A DNA stretch of 64,000 nucleotides from Climacium dendroides (GCA_950106755.1 OX467083.1:43414555-43478554); one strand, 5' to 3'. Positions 1 to 18,206 are shown, counted from the first letter of the stretch. Numbers and translations are program-made. The notes: generated from the letters alone by a model not told the origin.

Positions 1-1389
1 TGCCTAATTTATTTTAATTATATTTTAAAACTACTTGATTTGCATAATTTAGTTTTGGGACTATCTAACTACTATTTTCACTTTAATTAATTATTAGGGA
101 AAAAATTGCCTAAGCTACATATAGAGAGAAAATGGCCTCTAGCATCTATTGATTTAAGAAAACTAAATGCAAAATAAAACTAAATAAATAAATAAAACTA
201 CATCCAACATTTTCAAATGAGCATATGGATGGTGCAAAGGCAAAGGTCTTTGACCACAAGCATGAGGTACAAGGATCAAATTCCTTTGCACCCACCTGTA
301 TAGCCGAGCGTATAGCATGGCAAGTGTGCAACACATGTTGAATTTGCAATTTGTAACAGCCCTTAAACATTGATGAGGATGTTTGCAACCCTAAATGCAC
401 GCAAGGTCTCTTTTGAGCTTCTTGGAATTTGCTCTAAATTGAACAAAATGTCAACATTTTGATAAGTTGCATCAATTTTTTGGGACTTGTAATTGTACAA
501 ATTCAAACTAGACATGTTAGAGATCTCATAAGAAAAGAAAACACAACAATATCACTTATGGAGTGAAAGATTATAATGTTTGACCATGAGGGTATTAAAA
601 CTATGAAAATCTTTCAACTCTCTTTTGGCATGTCAAATCTAAAAAGTTGGTGACCAAAAAAATAGGAAATTAAAGGGCTTAACATATATAACCCCAATCA
701 ATTTATGGCTTCTTAAAATCTACTTTACAATTTTTTTAAATGAATTTCGAATGTGATTTTTTCTCCAAGATTTAGTGTATTTGAGGCTCATTTCCAAGAG
801 TTCTCAACACTACGGGAAGTCAAGATTGCAATGGGTACCCTTGCACAAAATTGTAAACATGAAAAATCACTATCATTTATTTTGAAGATCGTATTTTTGA
901 TGCTAAAATTAGACTTCAAGAAGAACTTTTCAAAAATATAAACTACTAAAAATAGCAACTTGGTTAGATTTTATTTAACTTCAAAATTTTGAAAACACCA
1001 AATTTTGGTGCCTCAGCCATTTGCCTTGTTGAATAAAATCTTGTTGTAAGTAAAACTACTTTGAAGTCACTATTATTCTTTTTCTTCTTAAAATACATCA
1101 CAATCTTTTTTTCAATATATATATACTACCGAAGTGCACCTTGTGTTGTTGCCACAATATAATAAAATAAAAATAAATCTAATTTTCTAGTTCTTTAATT
1201 TAAAAAAGTCAAAAATTCAATATTTTTTTTCCACAAGTTTGTTCACTCCTAATTTATTGTGGTGTAAGAGAAGTTACATTCATAATACAAATAGAAAGTG
1301 ATCTATACCTTAAGTTAGGTTGTTTAATTTATTTTGTCCGTTTTTTTATACACTGATATTTAAGAAACCATAAGGAGTTGATGGCTTTC

Positions 1390-2650
1390 TTGGTACCACT
1401 CAAAAGCTCTTTGCAAGGAAGGGTGTATAGACTTTGTTTTGTGGCATTTGGACAAACGATGTGAAAGTTATTGAATTTCATATTTTTATGAATGTAGAAA
1501 CTAAATTCAATTATTTTTTATTTTAAAAAAATAATAAATTTCACATTGCATGTCCAAACACCACAAAACAAAGCCTTTGTATCCCTTTGTGCAAAAACAT
1601 TCTATTTGTGCAAGTTTCGTGGTGTTTGGACCTACAATGTGAAAGGTATGGATTTTCTTAATTAAAAAACATATCTTTTCACATGGCATGTCTTAATAAA
1701 GCCTTTGCACTTCTTTGTGCATTGAACTTTCTATTCATATCAAGGATACAACCTCTCACACTATGGTGTGAAAATTATCGAATTTCAAATTTTTTATAAA
1801 TTAAAAAATAGAAAATGATTTTTACTTTTATTTTGGCTATGGCAATGGCACAAGGCACACTAGTCTATACCTTAAGTTAGGTTGTTTGTTTTGTCTTGTT
1901 TTAATTGATGCATTGAGATTTAACAAACCATGAAGAATATGATGGCATTCTTGGTATTGCTCAAAAGCTCATGATAAGCAGGATGCATGGATTTTGTTTC
2001 ATGGCATTTGGACAAATTGTATAAATCTTATCGAAGTTCAAAGTCTTTATGAATTCAAAAATTGAAACAAATTATCTTCTATTTTGAAAAAATCATAACT
2101 TTCACATCGTAGATACAATCACCACCAAATAATGCCCTTACACTCCTTTGTGTAGAAAGTTTTCTATTTGTGCTAGTTTTGTGGCTTTGGTTATACAATG
2201 TGAAAGGTTTTAATTTTATTTGTAATTAAAAAATTAAATTAAATTATCTTTTTTTTTTTTTTTAAAACTTTCATATGGTATGTCCAAATGCCATAAAATA
2301 AAGCCCTTGCACTCTTTTGTGCATAGAGCTTTTTCTTCATACTGGTTTTGTGGTGTTTGGACCTACAATGTGAAAATTATGAATTTTTTAAAGTAAATTT
2401 TTTTATTTTTTATTATTTTAAATTTATTTTGGTTGTGGCAATTGCACACGGCACACTAGTATATATGAAGGAATGCAAGGGCTTTGTTGCATGTTGTTTG
2501 GAAATGCAATGTGAACATTATAGTTTTCTAAAATAAAAGATAATTTAATTCAATTTTTTAATTTAAAAATAATTCAAAAACATAACTTTCACACTATACA
2601 TCCAAATGCCACAAAACAAAGTCCATGCACCCCTCTTTGAGGAAAGCATT
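1390..2650. repeat. Array of degenerate motifs in alternating orientation
   Basis: A motif of about 30 bp, roughly TTTGTGGTGTTTGGAC followed by ACAATGTGAAA, recurs in forward orientation near 1,435, 1,615, 2,000, 2,185, 2,345 and 2,480. It recurs as its reverse complement (TTTCACATTGCATGTCC, then ACCACAAAA) near 1,540, 1,680, 2,100, 2,270 and 2,590. Segments between copies also recur, for example TACCTTAAGTTAGGTTGTTT near 1,307 and 1,870, and TTGTGCATAGAGCTTT-like blocks. Neighbouring opposite copies could fold into hairpins. The core also appears alone near 7,867 (+) and about 52,910 (-), so it belongs to a dispersed family. Spotted by eye; copy limits are approximate. Confidence 0.65.
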
Positions 2651-3110
2651 CTAATGGAACAAAGAATGTTAGAAGCATCTCATTCTAGTGTTAAGTGTGC
2701 ACCAATGTTCCCTTGGGTCAAATAACTGGCAATGTTGTTAGTTATCCAATTTTGACATCTACAAGACCTTCTTATTTGCACTAGTCTCCCACCCATTTCC
2801 GCACAATGTGTAAACCATTTCCTTTGGATAAACAATCAGGTGCTATTATCAAATAATGACATCAAATTGACATTTATTTATAGATATTTTAAGGCTGATA
2901 AAGATGTGGCTTAATAAATGTTGGTTTAGGTGAGCTTAGTTGTGAATAAATGCTTGTCAAAACAAGTTGTAACTTCAACTAATAAAAGAAGTGCTTTTTG
3001 AATGTTGAACTTGTGCTTTTAAAACTCTTCAAACAAATTAGGTGATGAGGTCATTGATTTTGAACCTTTTTTAACCCCTAAAGGATTTTGACTATGTTTT
3101 CACCCAAAAT

Positions 3111-3702
3111 GCTCCAAATGAGGGGAGGTCACTCTATGCATTTACACAACCGGCGTGAGGCAAAGCTTTTGGACCCCTTACTTACTTCATAAAATTTAAT
3201 TTAAAGAAAATTTTAAAAATTGAATGGTTTTTTCTATTTTGAAAGTTTGTTTTTTGAATTATTGATATTTTTAAAATTGATAATAATTAGTCACAAATTT
3301 TTGAAGAAAAAAGATATATTGTAGAGTTGAAAAAAAACTTTGGATCCCTTACTTCATAAAAAATTGTCTAAAAAATGAACAAAAAAACCCTAAAAAAACT
3401 CTCTATCGAAAGTTTATTTTTCTTGAATATTAATGCAATGGTCTTCCAAATGTATTCTCTATAAAAGTTTGAGTTGAAAACCATGCCATTTTAGTTCATT
3501 TTTCAACCTATTATAATAGTCATTTTAAATGTCATTTGAGTTGGAAATTTTTGGCAATAGAAATCTATAGTCATTATTAATCAAAGCTCAAAATTATAGG
3601 TTGAAATTATAGTATATTCCAAAGTAAATAGGGGGTCAAAAAATCACTTTGCCACACGTGGTATACAAAATCTCCATAGAGTGACCTCCCCTCGGCTCCA
3701 AA
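3111..3702. mobile_element. MITE-like element with 19-bp terminal inverted repeats
   Basis: Perfect 19-bp inverted repeats lie at 3,120-3,138 (GAGGGGAGGTCACTCTATG) and 3,675-3,693, with weaker similarity continuing inward (…CGTG…GGCAAAG). The element is flanked by the direct repeat GCTCCAAA at 3,111-3,118 and 3,695-3,702, an 8-bp (possibly 9-bp) target-site duplication. It is about 576 bp, AT-rich and non-coding, so it would be non-autonomous. TIR plus 8-9 bp duplication suggests the hAT or Mutator superfamilies, but the superfamily is inference. Confidence 0.75.
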
Positions 3703-4889
3703 ATTGTCATTTCTAATAAATATACCAAATTTTAGAAAAAAAATCATTTTTGGATACATGTAATTGTAGGATCTTGTATTACGCTAGTTTGAGAATAGTC
3801 ATATGGAAAAATTTCAAAAATTTCCACTGTGTAGATTGCAAGATATTAATGTTTGAAATGAAAAAAAAAAATTTGTCTCTGTGAAAAAGCAACCAACGAC
3901 ACTTCACAAGGTCACATTTGTATGAAAAAATGTCCAAAATGGTGGTTGCTCTTTGGATTCATTCTTCAAGGCAAGTTGGCTACATGCTTGAAAAATTTTA
4001 GAACATTTTGATTTGTACATCATTAAGGAAAAAAATAGTAAGTAGAAAGAAGTAGAGAATGATTCAAAATACAAAATTGTTAAGAATTTAGTTATAGAAT
4101 TGAAAAATGCCAATCCCAATGGATGTAATGTTGTAATAAATAACCTACACCTAATGTTTTTATTTTATCAAAATATTGAAAATTGAATTAAATAAAGGAC
4201 TTCAAATTTTATCTTTGAATAAAGATTCCATAACTACTTGCAACTAAAACTCCTCATCACTTTCATCTCATTGATCAAAGTGGAGTAATTCAAAGCTTTC
4301 TATATATATGTATATGTAATCAATTTCAAATTTTCATTTTAAAAAAAATTGATTTTTGAAGAAGTTTTTTTTACTGCTTGGGTTGCCCACCGATTGTTGA
4401 AACAATAACTTTTTAACCATGTCATCAAAAGTTACGAAAATTGTTGAATCTTAAAGCTACTCCTCAGGAATATGTTGTGCAAAAATTTCAAAAAAATAAA
4501 AATAAAAACTCCATTCATAGTGAGTCACCCCAAATTGCTATGTTGCCAAAAAATGCAATTTAGGACTTTAGGGGTTAAGATAGTCATGACCCCACCTACT
4601 CTACCAGTTTCACATTTTTTGCGCCAAACATGTTTGAAAATTCATATCAATTCCAATTCTTATCGAATTATTATGATTCCACTTGTATTTCAGTCAAATC
4701 AACTACAGTATCTCTTTCTCTGCAAAATACATAAAATATGTACAGCAAAAAGCACATTGCACAAGGTACCCCGAATGCAAATCTAGGCTGTTCTACCGTA
4801 ATGTAGCACAGTAAACCCTAAAACGCTGAAAGAAAACCCTGCACAACTCCTGCGTGCTTGCTGAGCTCCAACCGATCTATCGACTGATC

Positions 4890-6190
4890 ATGGCCAGAGT
4901 TGCGCAATTTGTCAGGCGCTTCTCCGAGGCTACTTCTCTGCTGCCTACTAGCTGCACGTCTGGTGTGTTTGTATTTCTGTGATGTCTCGTAGATCGCTGC
5001 GACGTTTTCGCTTGACGATTCATTTTTTTTTCTCTTTGATTTGAACTTGTTTTGATCTTGTAGCTTCATTACATGGCAGATGTAGTTGGGGGTGAAGGCA
5101 TTGGGAGTGCCAGTTTGTTGTTCCGAAGGTGGGCCACGAAGAAGGCTGGAGGTTCCACTCAGAATGGCCGTGATTCTAAGCCTAAAAATCTTGGTGTGAA
5201 GAAATACGGAGGGCAGGTATGAAACTCCAGCATTTTCCTCTTTCATTTCGTTCCCTTCAGGTTTTCGTTTGTTGTGGTGGATGATGGAGAGTTTTCTCGT
5301 CCAACTCGGAGACTTTGGTAAGAGATGGAAACCTTTAGCAAAATTTGGAGCCTCATGCGCTACCTCATTGTTGGAATACCCCAAATCTGCACAAAATCAA
5401 GATTGTCTCTTTGATTTCCTGCATCTCCTGCGCTTGCTGAAACCTGAACACTTCTGTAAAATGAGTTCTCAAGCTTATCTTTTTCCTTAGGGATGTTTCG
5501 TATGTCAAATGTTCAGAACTTTAACACTTCTATTAAGATCAAAACCCTTGTAGGAACAGCTACTCATTCAAATGCACATTATTAGAAAATCTTTGGCTAT
5601 ATGCATTTGAATTCCCTTGGATTTGTTGCCGCAATGGGAAGTCCTCAAGCAGGGACAGGAGTAGTAGAGAGGTTTCGCCGTGTAGACCCGGCGACCGATA
5701 GGGTATGGAAGACATCAAAGTCCTGTCCGAGTTTATTTGAAATAAACGAACGTCATTGAGATCAGTCGCTAGTGGGGTTTATAAAGCATTGGGCGTTAGG
5801 TTTCCTCCTCCGGTTCCTCTGCAGTACAAAATAGCCAAGGTCCTCTGCATCAGTTCTCCCACCCTAACTGGAATGCATCAAGGTTTGGACTCTCTGTCTC
5901 AATAGGGCTTATGTATTGAATTTTGTTATTGGCTGCAGAGGGTAATACCAGGAAACATCATCGTTCGGCAGCGCGGCACACGGTTTCATCCCGGAGATTT
6001 CGTGGGCATGGGCAGAGATCATACGCTCTTTGCTCTTGCGGGTGGTCAGGTAAAGTTTGCCAAGGATCCATTGACAGGTCGCAAATGGGTGCACGTTGAG
6101 CCCTCAGGCGGTCCTCCCATCCACCCTGCCTACAGCCAACTTAGCTCTAAAACCGCAGACAACACACCTGCCCAAGTTTCTGGGGTGTGA
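4890..6190 (+). CDS. MRPL27: Mitochondrial 50S ribosomal protein L27 (bL27m)
   Basis: Component of the mitochondrial large ribosomal subunit near the peptidyl-transferase centre. Exons: 4,890-4,962, 5,086-5,216, 5,939-6,190, giving 151 aa; frames join cleanly. Residues 1-39 are Arg-rich with few acidic residues, as in a mitochondrial presequence. The L27 domain starts near W40-A-T-K-K, and the family signature [15 protein letters not shown] is at 73-87, followed by the GRDHTLFAL block. The extended mitochondrial-type C-terminus ([13 protein letters not shown], here LTGRKWVHV) separates it from plastid L27. The start is the first ATG giving a presequence in frame. Exon 2 has two in-frame acceptors six bases apart (after 5,079 or 5,085), giving 153 or 151 aa. 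A 188-codon antisense frame over exons 1-2 is a shadow. Confidence 0.95.
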
Positions 6191-9100
6191 AGTCTGAAAA
6201 TGCAAGTACAGGGAAATTCTGTTTCATGAGTGAGCAGAGCAAATCAGTGTTGTGATGAGGCCAGGCTGGGTTGCTTTCTCGTCTTAACGCTTGTGACAGG
6301 GACTGTTCAGCGAAAGTACTTGCGGACCGTCCAATCTGAAGTATAGAAGCATGATCGAAGAGCGTGACATTACCTTGACTGATTCTTCGTCCTTACATTT
6401 GGCAGGCCTTGCAGAAAGTATAGAACCTTGAAAACCGGCCACCTGAGCATTTTTTACACGGGAAGGCACTGAGCAGTAAACCTCTGCCGATGCTGGCTGG
6501 ATATTGTATCCCATGTGCTTATTACTTTTGAAAAGAATTGTGGAATTTGTTGTGATTGACTTTGTTTCTTAAGTCACGAAATTCAGACGATGATTTGGAC
6601 TATTCATGTATACTACGAGATTGGTCTATTGTCCTGATTCAGAAGGGAATTTTGATTCAGATAAGAGGCTGGAGTTCTTACAGATTTCGAAGATGTCGGA
6701 AGATGTTTGGAACTAGGAACGGAGCATGAAATCCGATTTTTATAATTTTCTGCATTTTCAGATCTGAAGTCAGCTACCACCCATGACCGTTCTCAATTTC
6801 TCATCAATTTCTTATCAATTTCTCGTCAATAAGTGTGGAAACTCCACTCTGTTCATGAGTTTTCTATGCATTCTGCTCATTTGGTTTTGCTTGGCAGCTT
6901 CAAATAATATGCTCAGTTGTGTAGTTTTGAGGTTTTAAGGCAAGTAATAATCAGTTGTTGAATATTCACATAATAATTGTATACCAATGATTGATAAAGC
7001 ATGTGAGCATGGGTCTATCACTGCTCCAGTGTGTTAAGCGCGCATCCATTGTGCAGATTTATATCTGAACAATTCCCTATGCAAGGTCAGCCCTGCCTAA
7101 AATAGTTATTTGAAGCTGCCACTGCATACTGGAGCACTGCTGGGTTTTCCCACATTTGAGGCTTGCCATCCAAGTCATGAATAGTGAAGTTCTCAGGCAA
7201 GGGACGTCAGAGTTGCCGATCGAAAACTGAGCCTGCTCTGTCCTTGTGGCTCCCTTATTACATTGTAACTTATTTTTTCTCGCTTGATAAAGAAGCGTCA
7301 AAGTTTCTTCATTGGTTCTATCCTTTGTACCAAGACTATGGTATTAACTCTTAGGTTTTTGAATCTGAGTTTCCAAATCCTATCTACAATTGCATTCATT
7401 ATCTACAGCATGGTTAAGATTTGTTTGGAGTAGATTGGTCATACCATTCTTGTTGATTTTTTTCTCTTGACAAGCCATGTGGAGTGATAACCAAAGTTCA
7501 ATCTTCTACTTCAAATTCCCATATTTGATGATTATACATGAATTAAGATTGGATGCACCTAAAATTAACCCCTAAAGTTCTAATGTCTCATTGGGGGATA
7601 AAATGGATTTTGTGTAGGTTCCAAAGAACTCAATTTTTGTTGAAACTTTTTGAAACTTTCTCATAAGATAGAGAAATTTTTAGCTTTTTGAAAACATTAT
7701 TATTATTTCAATTGGTGCTCAAGAGTAAAAGTATATTAATATCGACAATAAGCTTGAAACTAAATTTGCAAGGCAAAAAAAAATTCCACAAAATCTTGAA
7801 ATAAATACTTTAAACTTTTGTTTCTCATAGATTTTATTTTTATTTGCATGGAAATCTTTGATTCATTCCATTTGGATTTGTGATGTGAAAGTTATAGAGC
7901 ATCTTATTTTGCAGTCAATTTAAACATTCTTTTGAAAAAACAATGTATAAGAATTGTTTTTGAATTCAATCTTCACATTTTTCCAAAAGTTCCATAGGGG
8001 ATTAACATTAATTTTTAGAACAATCTCACCATTAGGTTAGTAAGGTTTAATTCCATTTGTACTAGTCTATAGCAAGATTTTACAATTAGATGTGCAAAAA
8101 AATAGCATTAATATTTTTTTGATCCCTACACTAGAAATGGTAGTTTTGAGTGATTTTTGACAAATAAAAGGATCTACAAATCATATTGAAGAACAATTGA
8201 AAGGGCTTACTCATAGGTAAAAGTATAGAAGAATATACCTTAAAAAGTGCATCTTTGTCTCCAAAGGCTATATTTTGTGCTTTTTAGTAAACACATATGG
8301 TTATTTGAGGGGTCTATAAAGAACACACTCAAATAGGAATATTCAAAATTCAAATAAAATATATAATATATATGAAAAATATCCTTTCATATGATTTTTA
8401 AGTCTCCAATTTTTCTTTAAATTTTTTAAATTTGTAGTTGTTAAGAGAATATGACATCTAATTTTTGAACACTAACTTTCTAAAATCCATAATAATAAAC
8501 TACAAAAAAAATATAAAGCTCAATTATTGCTCAATCCTTTCAAATTATTGAACTATAAGGAAAATGTATCCAAAACTAATCAAATAGGAAATTTAACACT
8601 ATGTACTTGAATCCTATATGTAGGGATATCAAATGTACAACAATAGTATATACTATTGATTTTGAATATCTTTACCTTAAATACAAAGAGTAAAGCAATT
8701 GTATGTTGCAATGCACTAATTTCCATCATATACCCAAGGAGTATGAAATGCTCTATTATACTAGTCTTCCACCCAAACAAATTAGTATCATACACACTAA
8801 TAAGACAAAATAAGTCAATGACGTTTATGTATTCATATGATTTTTAAAATTTTCAGCTATTTAATGTAGACTTCAATGTAGTATCACAATCAAAACTAAT
8901 TTTAACATTTTTTAGAATTAGAATTGCTTTTGCTAAGTTTGCAATGTTTACTTTTCAATGGAAGTAGCAAGACTCTACATTTCAAGAGTAGATTTGGCTT
9001 GTTGTGTAGCTAAAAGAAACTAAAAAGATAAGTCCAATATTCAAATTAGTTTTCTAAAAGTTGAAAATGTTACCTCTTCAACTTTTCACAAGCATTTCCA

Positions 9101-9600
9101 TGAAATTTTGTTGATAATTCAAAATTCTCTTCTTGCAAATATTGCATACTTCAATGTAAAAACCCGAAAAATCTTTACTCTTTTTTCCAATGTTTCATAG
9201 ATTTTTGTATGTGGAAGTTCCCACACACCACCCGATGGAGTTAAGGTAGGAAGTCCATAAATCACCTACCTAAAAGTTGAAATTGAATTTGGGGGAGGTG
9301 AAGCTTCTTGAAATATTTTTCAATAAATTTTCCTTGAAAAGTAAGTAGAATTGGCATTTAACCCAAATGGTTTCATATTTCTTGAAGTTTTGTGAAATTA
9401 GGTATAAAATTTTGAAGTTGAAATGACATAGGGCTTTAAAATCATCCACCTCCTAAAAATATACTTTTTTACATTGCTGAAGGCTAAAAAAAGTAACATG
9501 TACAAATTGTGTACATTTGAAGAGGTGGGCAATTTTAGAACGTGTGCGCTTTTAGAACCTCCTACCTTACCGACTACAATAGTCGAAATGCTAAGCTTAG
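6191..9600. other. Intergenic region, no gene recognised
   Basis: The first part (to about 7,300) is of mixed composition and probably includes the L27 3' UTR. From about 7,400 to 9,570 the sequence is AT-rich with no frame of coding character. It carries a single copy of the ATTTGGATTTGTGATGTG-like core (about 7,867) and, at about 9,370-9,570, a stretch resembling 16,800-16,990 (TGGTTTCATATTT then TTGAAG; CCTACCTTA in opposite orientation). Confidence 0.6.
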
Positions 9601-10677
9601 TAAGTGGACGTGTGTTGCGGGCCCGCAAGTGTGGGGTCCGAGGTAGGTCCAGTGACGCCCGCCGCGACGGACCAACGCTTTCGCTCACACTCACGACCCC
9701 TTCCGTTGCGTCCGTCACGTCCGTTGCTTGTCCTCCTGCTACTCACAAGCCTGCGCCTGCGCCTTCGGGTTTCCGACTTCCAGTCCCTCGACTAGCGCTT
9801 CTTCCGTCTCCGTCTCCTCGTAGGACATGAGCCCCTCCCTCCTTCGCTGGCTCACCTGGAACCCCGAATCCCGCCACTCACTGTTGCAGCAAGGCATGGT
9901 TTCATCACAGACTGCGTGCCGCGACGCCCAATCACTCGGATACGATACGCGACAGAGCGATTTCAGGACACCCACTCACAGGGACGGCGCCAGTCAGCCA
10001 GCCAGCCAGGGCGTGCAACTGCACTACAATTCTTAGTGGCGCCACTCTTCTTGTGCGTGCTGCTTGCTGCTTGCCTGCGCCTACGACGGTACCAACTTAA
10101 GTTAGTGGATGCCTTGTGGGCGCTGACACCCCTCTGAGGTGGCGAGATCAAAACTCCCATTTCTTCCATGCACGAACTGAACTGACGAACTTTACTAAGC
10201 TTCTGCTGCTGTGCAGCCCCTGGGGTTGTCGCAGAAGAGATCGTGTGTTGGAGAGAGCTGAAGTTGTGGGAGGGGTTAGTAGGGGTTGTCAGTTTAGTGA
10301 TTGAGGGACTAGAGGCGTTTCGTGTGTCGTGGGTGGAGCGAGAAAGGCGGAAATCTGGGGTTGGATCGTGAAATAGGGGGAGGTTTGGGTGGTTTCTGGG
10401 AAAGGGCGAGTGAGTGTGTAGATGTGGTGTTGGGTTTGGGGAATCGTGGAGATTTAGGGAGACGAGTGAGTGTGGCGAATTTGGGTCGTGTTTGTTGTAC
10501 GGTACGGCGAGGTTTGCCTTTGGGGTTTGAGTGAATTGGGAGTTCGTGGTGGGTTCAGCTGATGTGAGTAGGAGTGTGAGTGCTGGAGCTGGGAGAAAGT
10601 GGGCAATGGAGGGCTGAAGACCAAGCGCAGGACGAAGAGCTGGTGCGTGGGTTGGGGCAGCGGAGAGGGGCGCAGCG
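9600..10677 (+). promoter_or_regulatory. GC-rich promoter/5' leader of the BSK gene
   Basis: Composition switches sharply near 9,600 from about 30% GC to strongly GC-rich and stays so until the BSK start at 10,678. This is the expected place for promoter and 5' UTR. No TATA box was found. Several short upstream open frames are present; the one starting at 10,580 ends at 10,762 and overlaps the BSK start codon in another frame. The transcription start cannot be placed from sequence alone. Confidence 0.5.
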
Positions 10678-15371
<4,694 letters not shown>

Positions 15372-17333
15372 GTAGTAAGCACCCAGTCTGTCCTCTTTTC
15401 TTGGTGCCCTTTTTCTGACCGGTTTTAGTGGAACCAGGCTCCTGTGCAATGACATGTATTGTGTACGATTTTGGTGAGACTCTTGTAACACTTTTTCAGT
15501 TTGTGACAATAGTAGATCAGTGATAGTAGTTGATCAGTCCTGTGGACAAGGTGCAGCTCTTGGAGCTTAACCCTGGTTACATGTTTGTACGTATCGTTGC
15601 CCATGTGAAAATTCATGTATCCAGGATCACTTGTTAATATTAGTCACTATTTTTCTTGTGTAATACCTGAGATGCCATCTGGTTTTCAAACCTCCAACCT
15701 CATTTTTTTCTTAGAGTTTCGTGTAGCCATTCATTTTCAGGGCCGTTGACTGGATTTGAATGCGTTGATGATGGGTCAAATCAGAGACTTAAATGATATC
15801 CCCTGTTTGCAAGCAGTTACATATTCTCTGATCAAATGTACCAGGGATCTCCTGTGACTAAGATGTGTGCACGTTTTCTTGTTCAATTCCCGTCCAAAGG
15901 AGGTGCTTCCCTACGCTATGAACCGATATAAGATCCCTGCTAGTTAGGTGTCCGTGATCACTTGAAGTATGGAGGGATGGAAGGGACGTTCCATCCACTG
16001 GTGTGAGTTGGCAGATGCCTTATATAAGAAAATTTCTGGATATCGTTTTGAAGGACATTAGACTGCAGGAAGTAGAACGGTCTGCATCATGGTTGTCGTT
16101 CGTTTTACAGATTTGGAGGGGTCTGTCCTCACTGGGCTGTGTCAGTCCTGCGAAGGGATTGAATTATGGGAGTCAGTCTGCAAAGATAGATTCTGGTTTG
16201 TGGATGCACTCCTCTTTACAATTCACCTCTTGACAGCAAGTCACCGTATCTGCAGGGTTTGAGTAACAAGAGGTACGTACACTGCACTAGACATAGATCC
16301 CAATGTGATATTGTAAGAAAAGTTAACTTAGTTGTGAAAATCTGATCGCTTTCGTATCGCCAAATCCGGTGTTCACGGCCTTTGCAGACTGAGTATAGAG
16401 GAGCCGTTTCATTGTCCCTGATAGCCGATGCAAAAACGACTGTCTACCTTAGCAAATTATTGATCTATATTTTCAAATAATCACTACAGTAGAGAATTTT
16501 GAATATCGGTTGGTTTGACTCAAATTTCTCCCCAAACTCTGATATACGCAATCAGCTCTACGTAACTCATTGATGGCTCAATAGAGGACTACAATCCGTA
16601 ATGCGATTATTCAATCTAAGCCCTTAGATCAGCCATAAAGTACAGATTTGGACGTTCTTGATTGAATACAACAACTTGATATTATGTGTGATCATTTCTT
16701 AGTCCAGTGAAAGTAGAGAAGAAGTCATTGGGATACGGCAAAACCCTAAAAATCGGGACTTGTGTCGCTTCAGTCAATGGAGGCTGAAAACAATCTAATG
16801 TTAAGGTAGGAGGCTCTAAAAGCGACCCTTTACGGGCTGATCTGCCTTTTTCAGAGGTTTGCATGAACAGAAATATTTTTAGCTCATTTCTCAGAGAAAG
16901 AAAAATGGATGCGGAATGTAACACAAGTGGTTTCATATTTTTTGAAGCATTTTTGAATTAGTTACGAATTTTCAAAGATTTCTGTAGTAGGCACCTATTT
17001 GTGACCATAGGTCTCCCAAAATCTGTCCCCTTGCAACTTCTAAATCGATTTCTGAATCAGGGAAGAAATGCTTGGCTCTCGAAATAAAATAAGTAAATTT
17101 TTCTTGATTCATTCAATAGCAACAGTGGTTCATTTAAAGATCACCTCCCATCCATTTTACAACCAACTATGGGGCAATTGCAAGGAGATGGTCGCAATTA
17201 CAGCATCCTACCTTAGTAGCCAAGTCACTTGAAGTTTTGTTGTTTGTGACTTTTCTCACTCACTCACCCCACGTTTTGTCACTATTTTAACCCCTTAACT
17301 CCTCAATCTTTTTTTGAATTTTTGCACATTTTA

Positions 17334-18206
17334 GCATATATCTTTGTTCAAAAATATTGTTTATCGCGATTTTATGAAATTGGTCATTAAGGAAGGTTTT
17401 CTTTTCAAGATTCAAGTGTTACATTGAATGAATGAGAAATTAGTTGTACAAAACAGCGCCTGCAAGTATTGTAGATTGTCACTTTGTAGATTGTTAATTA
17501 GGACTTTCTTTTTGTGTAATTTTTAAATTCTTTTTTGGTGGTTTACCTCATTTAGGTAGTTGGTTTTAAAATTAGGGTCCAATTTGGTCATTTTGTTAAA
17601 TTGTTTCAACTTGAATCGGAGATTTTTTGGCAGTCAATTGAGTCTTCGATATGAATGTCCAATAGGATGATGGTTGGGTGTGACCTAATTGGCGAAGTTA
17701 TTGCCTAATTCAAATCTGTTGAGTTGTTTTTGTAACAATTTGGTAGTTTTTGGAGTGTTCTTTTACCAATTTGGAAGTGCTTTTATAATGTTCTTTTGGA
17801 GCAAGTCCAGTCAAGTGAGGTGTCATAATTAATTAGTTGATGGATGTTGTTACCAAGTTGGTGTGAGGCTGTGGGTCAAGTAGTAACAAAACTAATTCAT
17901 CGTCCAAAATGTGGACGTCGGAGCACTTAAGGGTTAAGGAATGAAAAACTACAGGTTTGTAGTAGTGTTGGGATACAAAATCATCTATAGGATTTAAGTT
18001 GGTGAGTAGTTGAGTCACTTGTCATGTTAATTCTTAAGCGCTTTGACGTCCATATTTTGGACTATGAAAAGAGGGCTTGCAAGCATTGTGTAGTTCAACA
18101 AACTTCTCATTCATCTAATGTAATACTTAAATGTTGAAAAGGTAATCTTCCTTAATGATCAATTTTATGAAATTGCAATAAATGATATTTCTACACGAAG
18201 ATATGA
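17334..18206. repeat. Large degenerate fold-back element
   Basis: The arm at 17,334-17,466 and the arm at 18,076-18,206 are inverted copies; shared blocks include TCATTAAGGAAG, TGAATGAATGAGAA-like and TGCAAG near the inner end. Nested inside is a second inverted pair, CGTCCAAAATGTGGACGTCG at 17,901-17,920 and TGACGTCCATATTTTGGACT at 18,044-18,063, each with an adjoining CTTAAGGGTTAA-like block. No coding capacity is seen. This looks like an old non-autonomous transposon or two nested ones. Limits are by eye. Confidence 0.6.

Larger units (their letters stand above)
1..4889. other. AT-rich intergenic region, no gene recognised
   Basis: Very AT-rich sequence with many homopolymer runs. The longest open frames are about 60-100 codons, have no recognisable domain and lie in repeated sequence, so I call no gene. 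It holds the alternating inverted-motif array (about 1,390-2,650) and the TIR element at 3,111-3,702, listed separately. The sequence becomes more GC-balanced after about 4,600, approaching the L27 gene. Confidence 0.7.

Noticed and set aside
4818..5384. 188-codon minus-strand frame over the L27 gene
   Set aside because: It is antisense to exons 1 and 2 of a clear L27 gene, has no domain, and is open only by virtue of the sense coding sequence.
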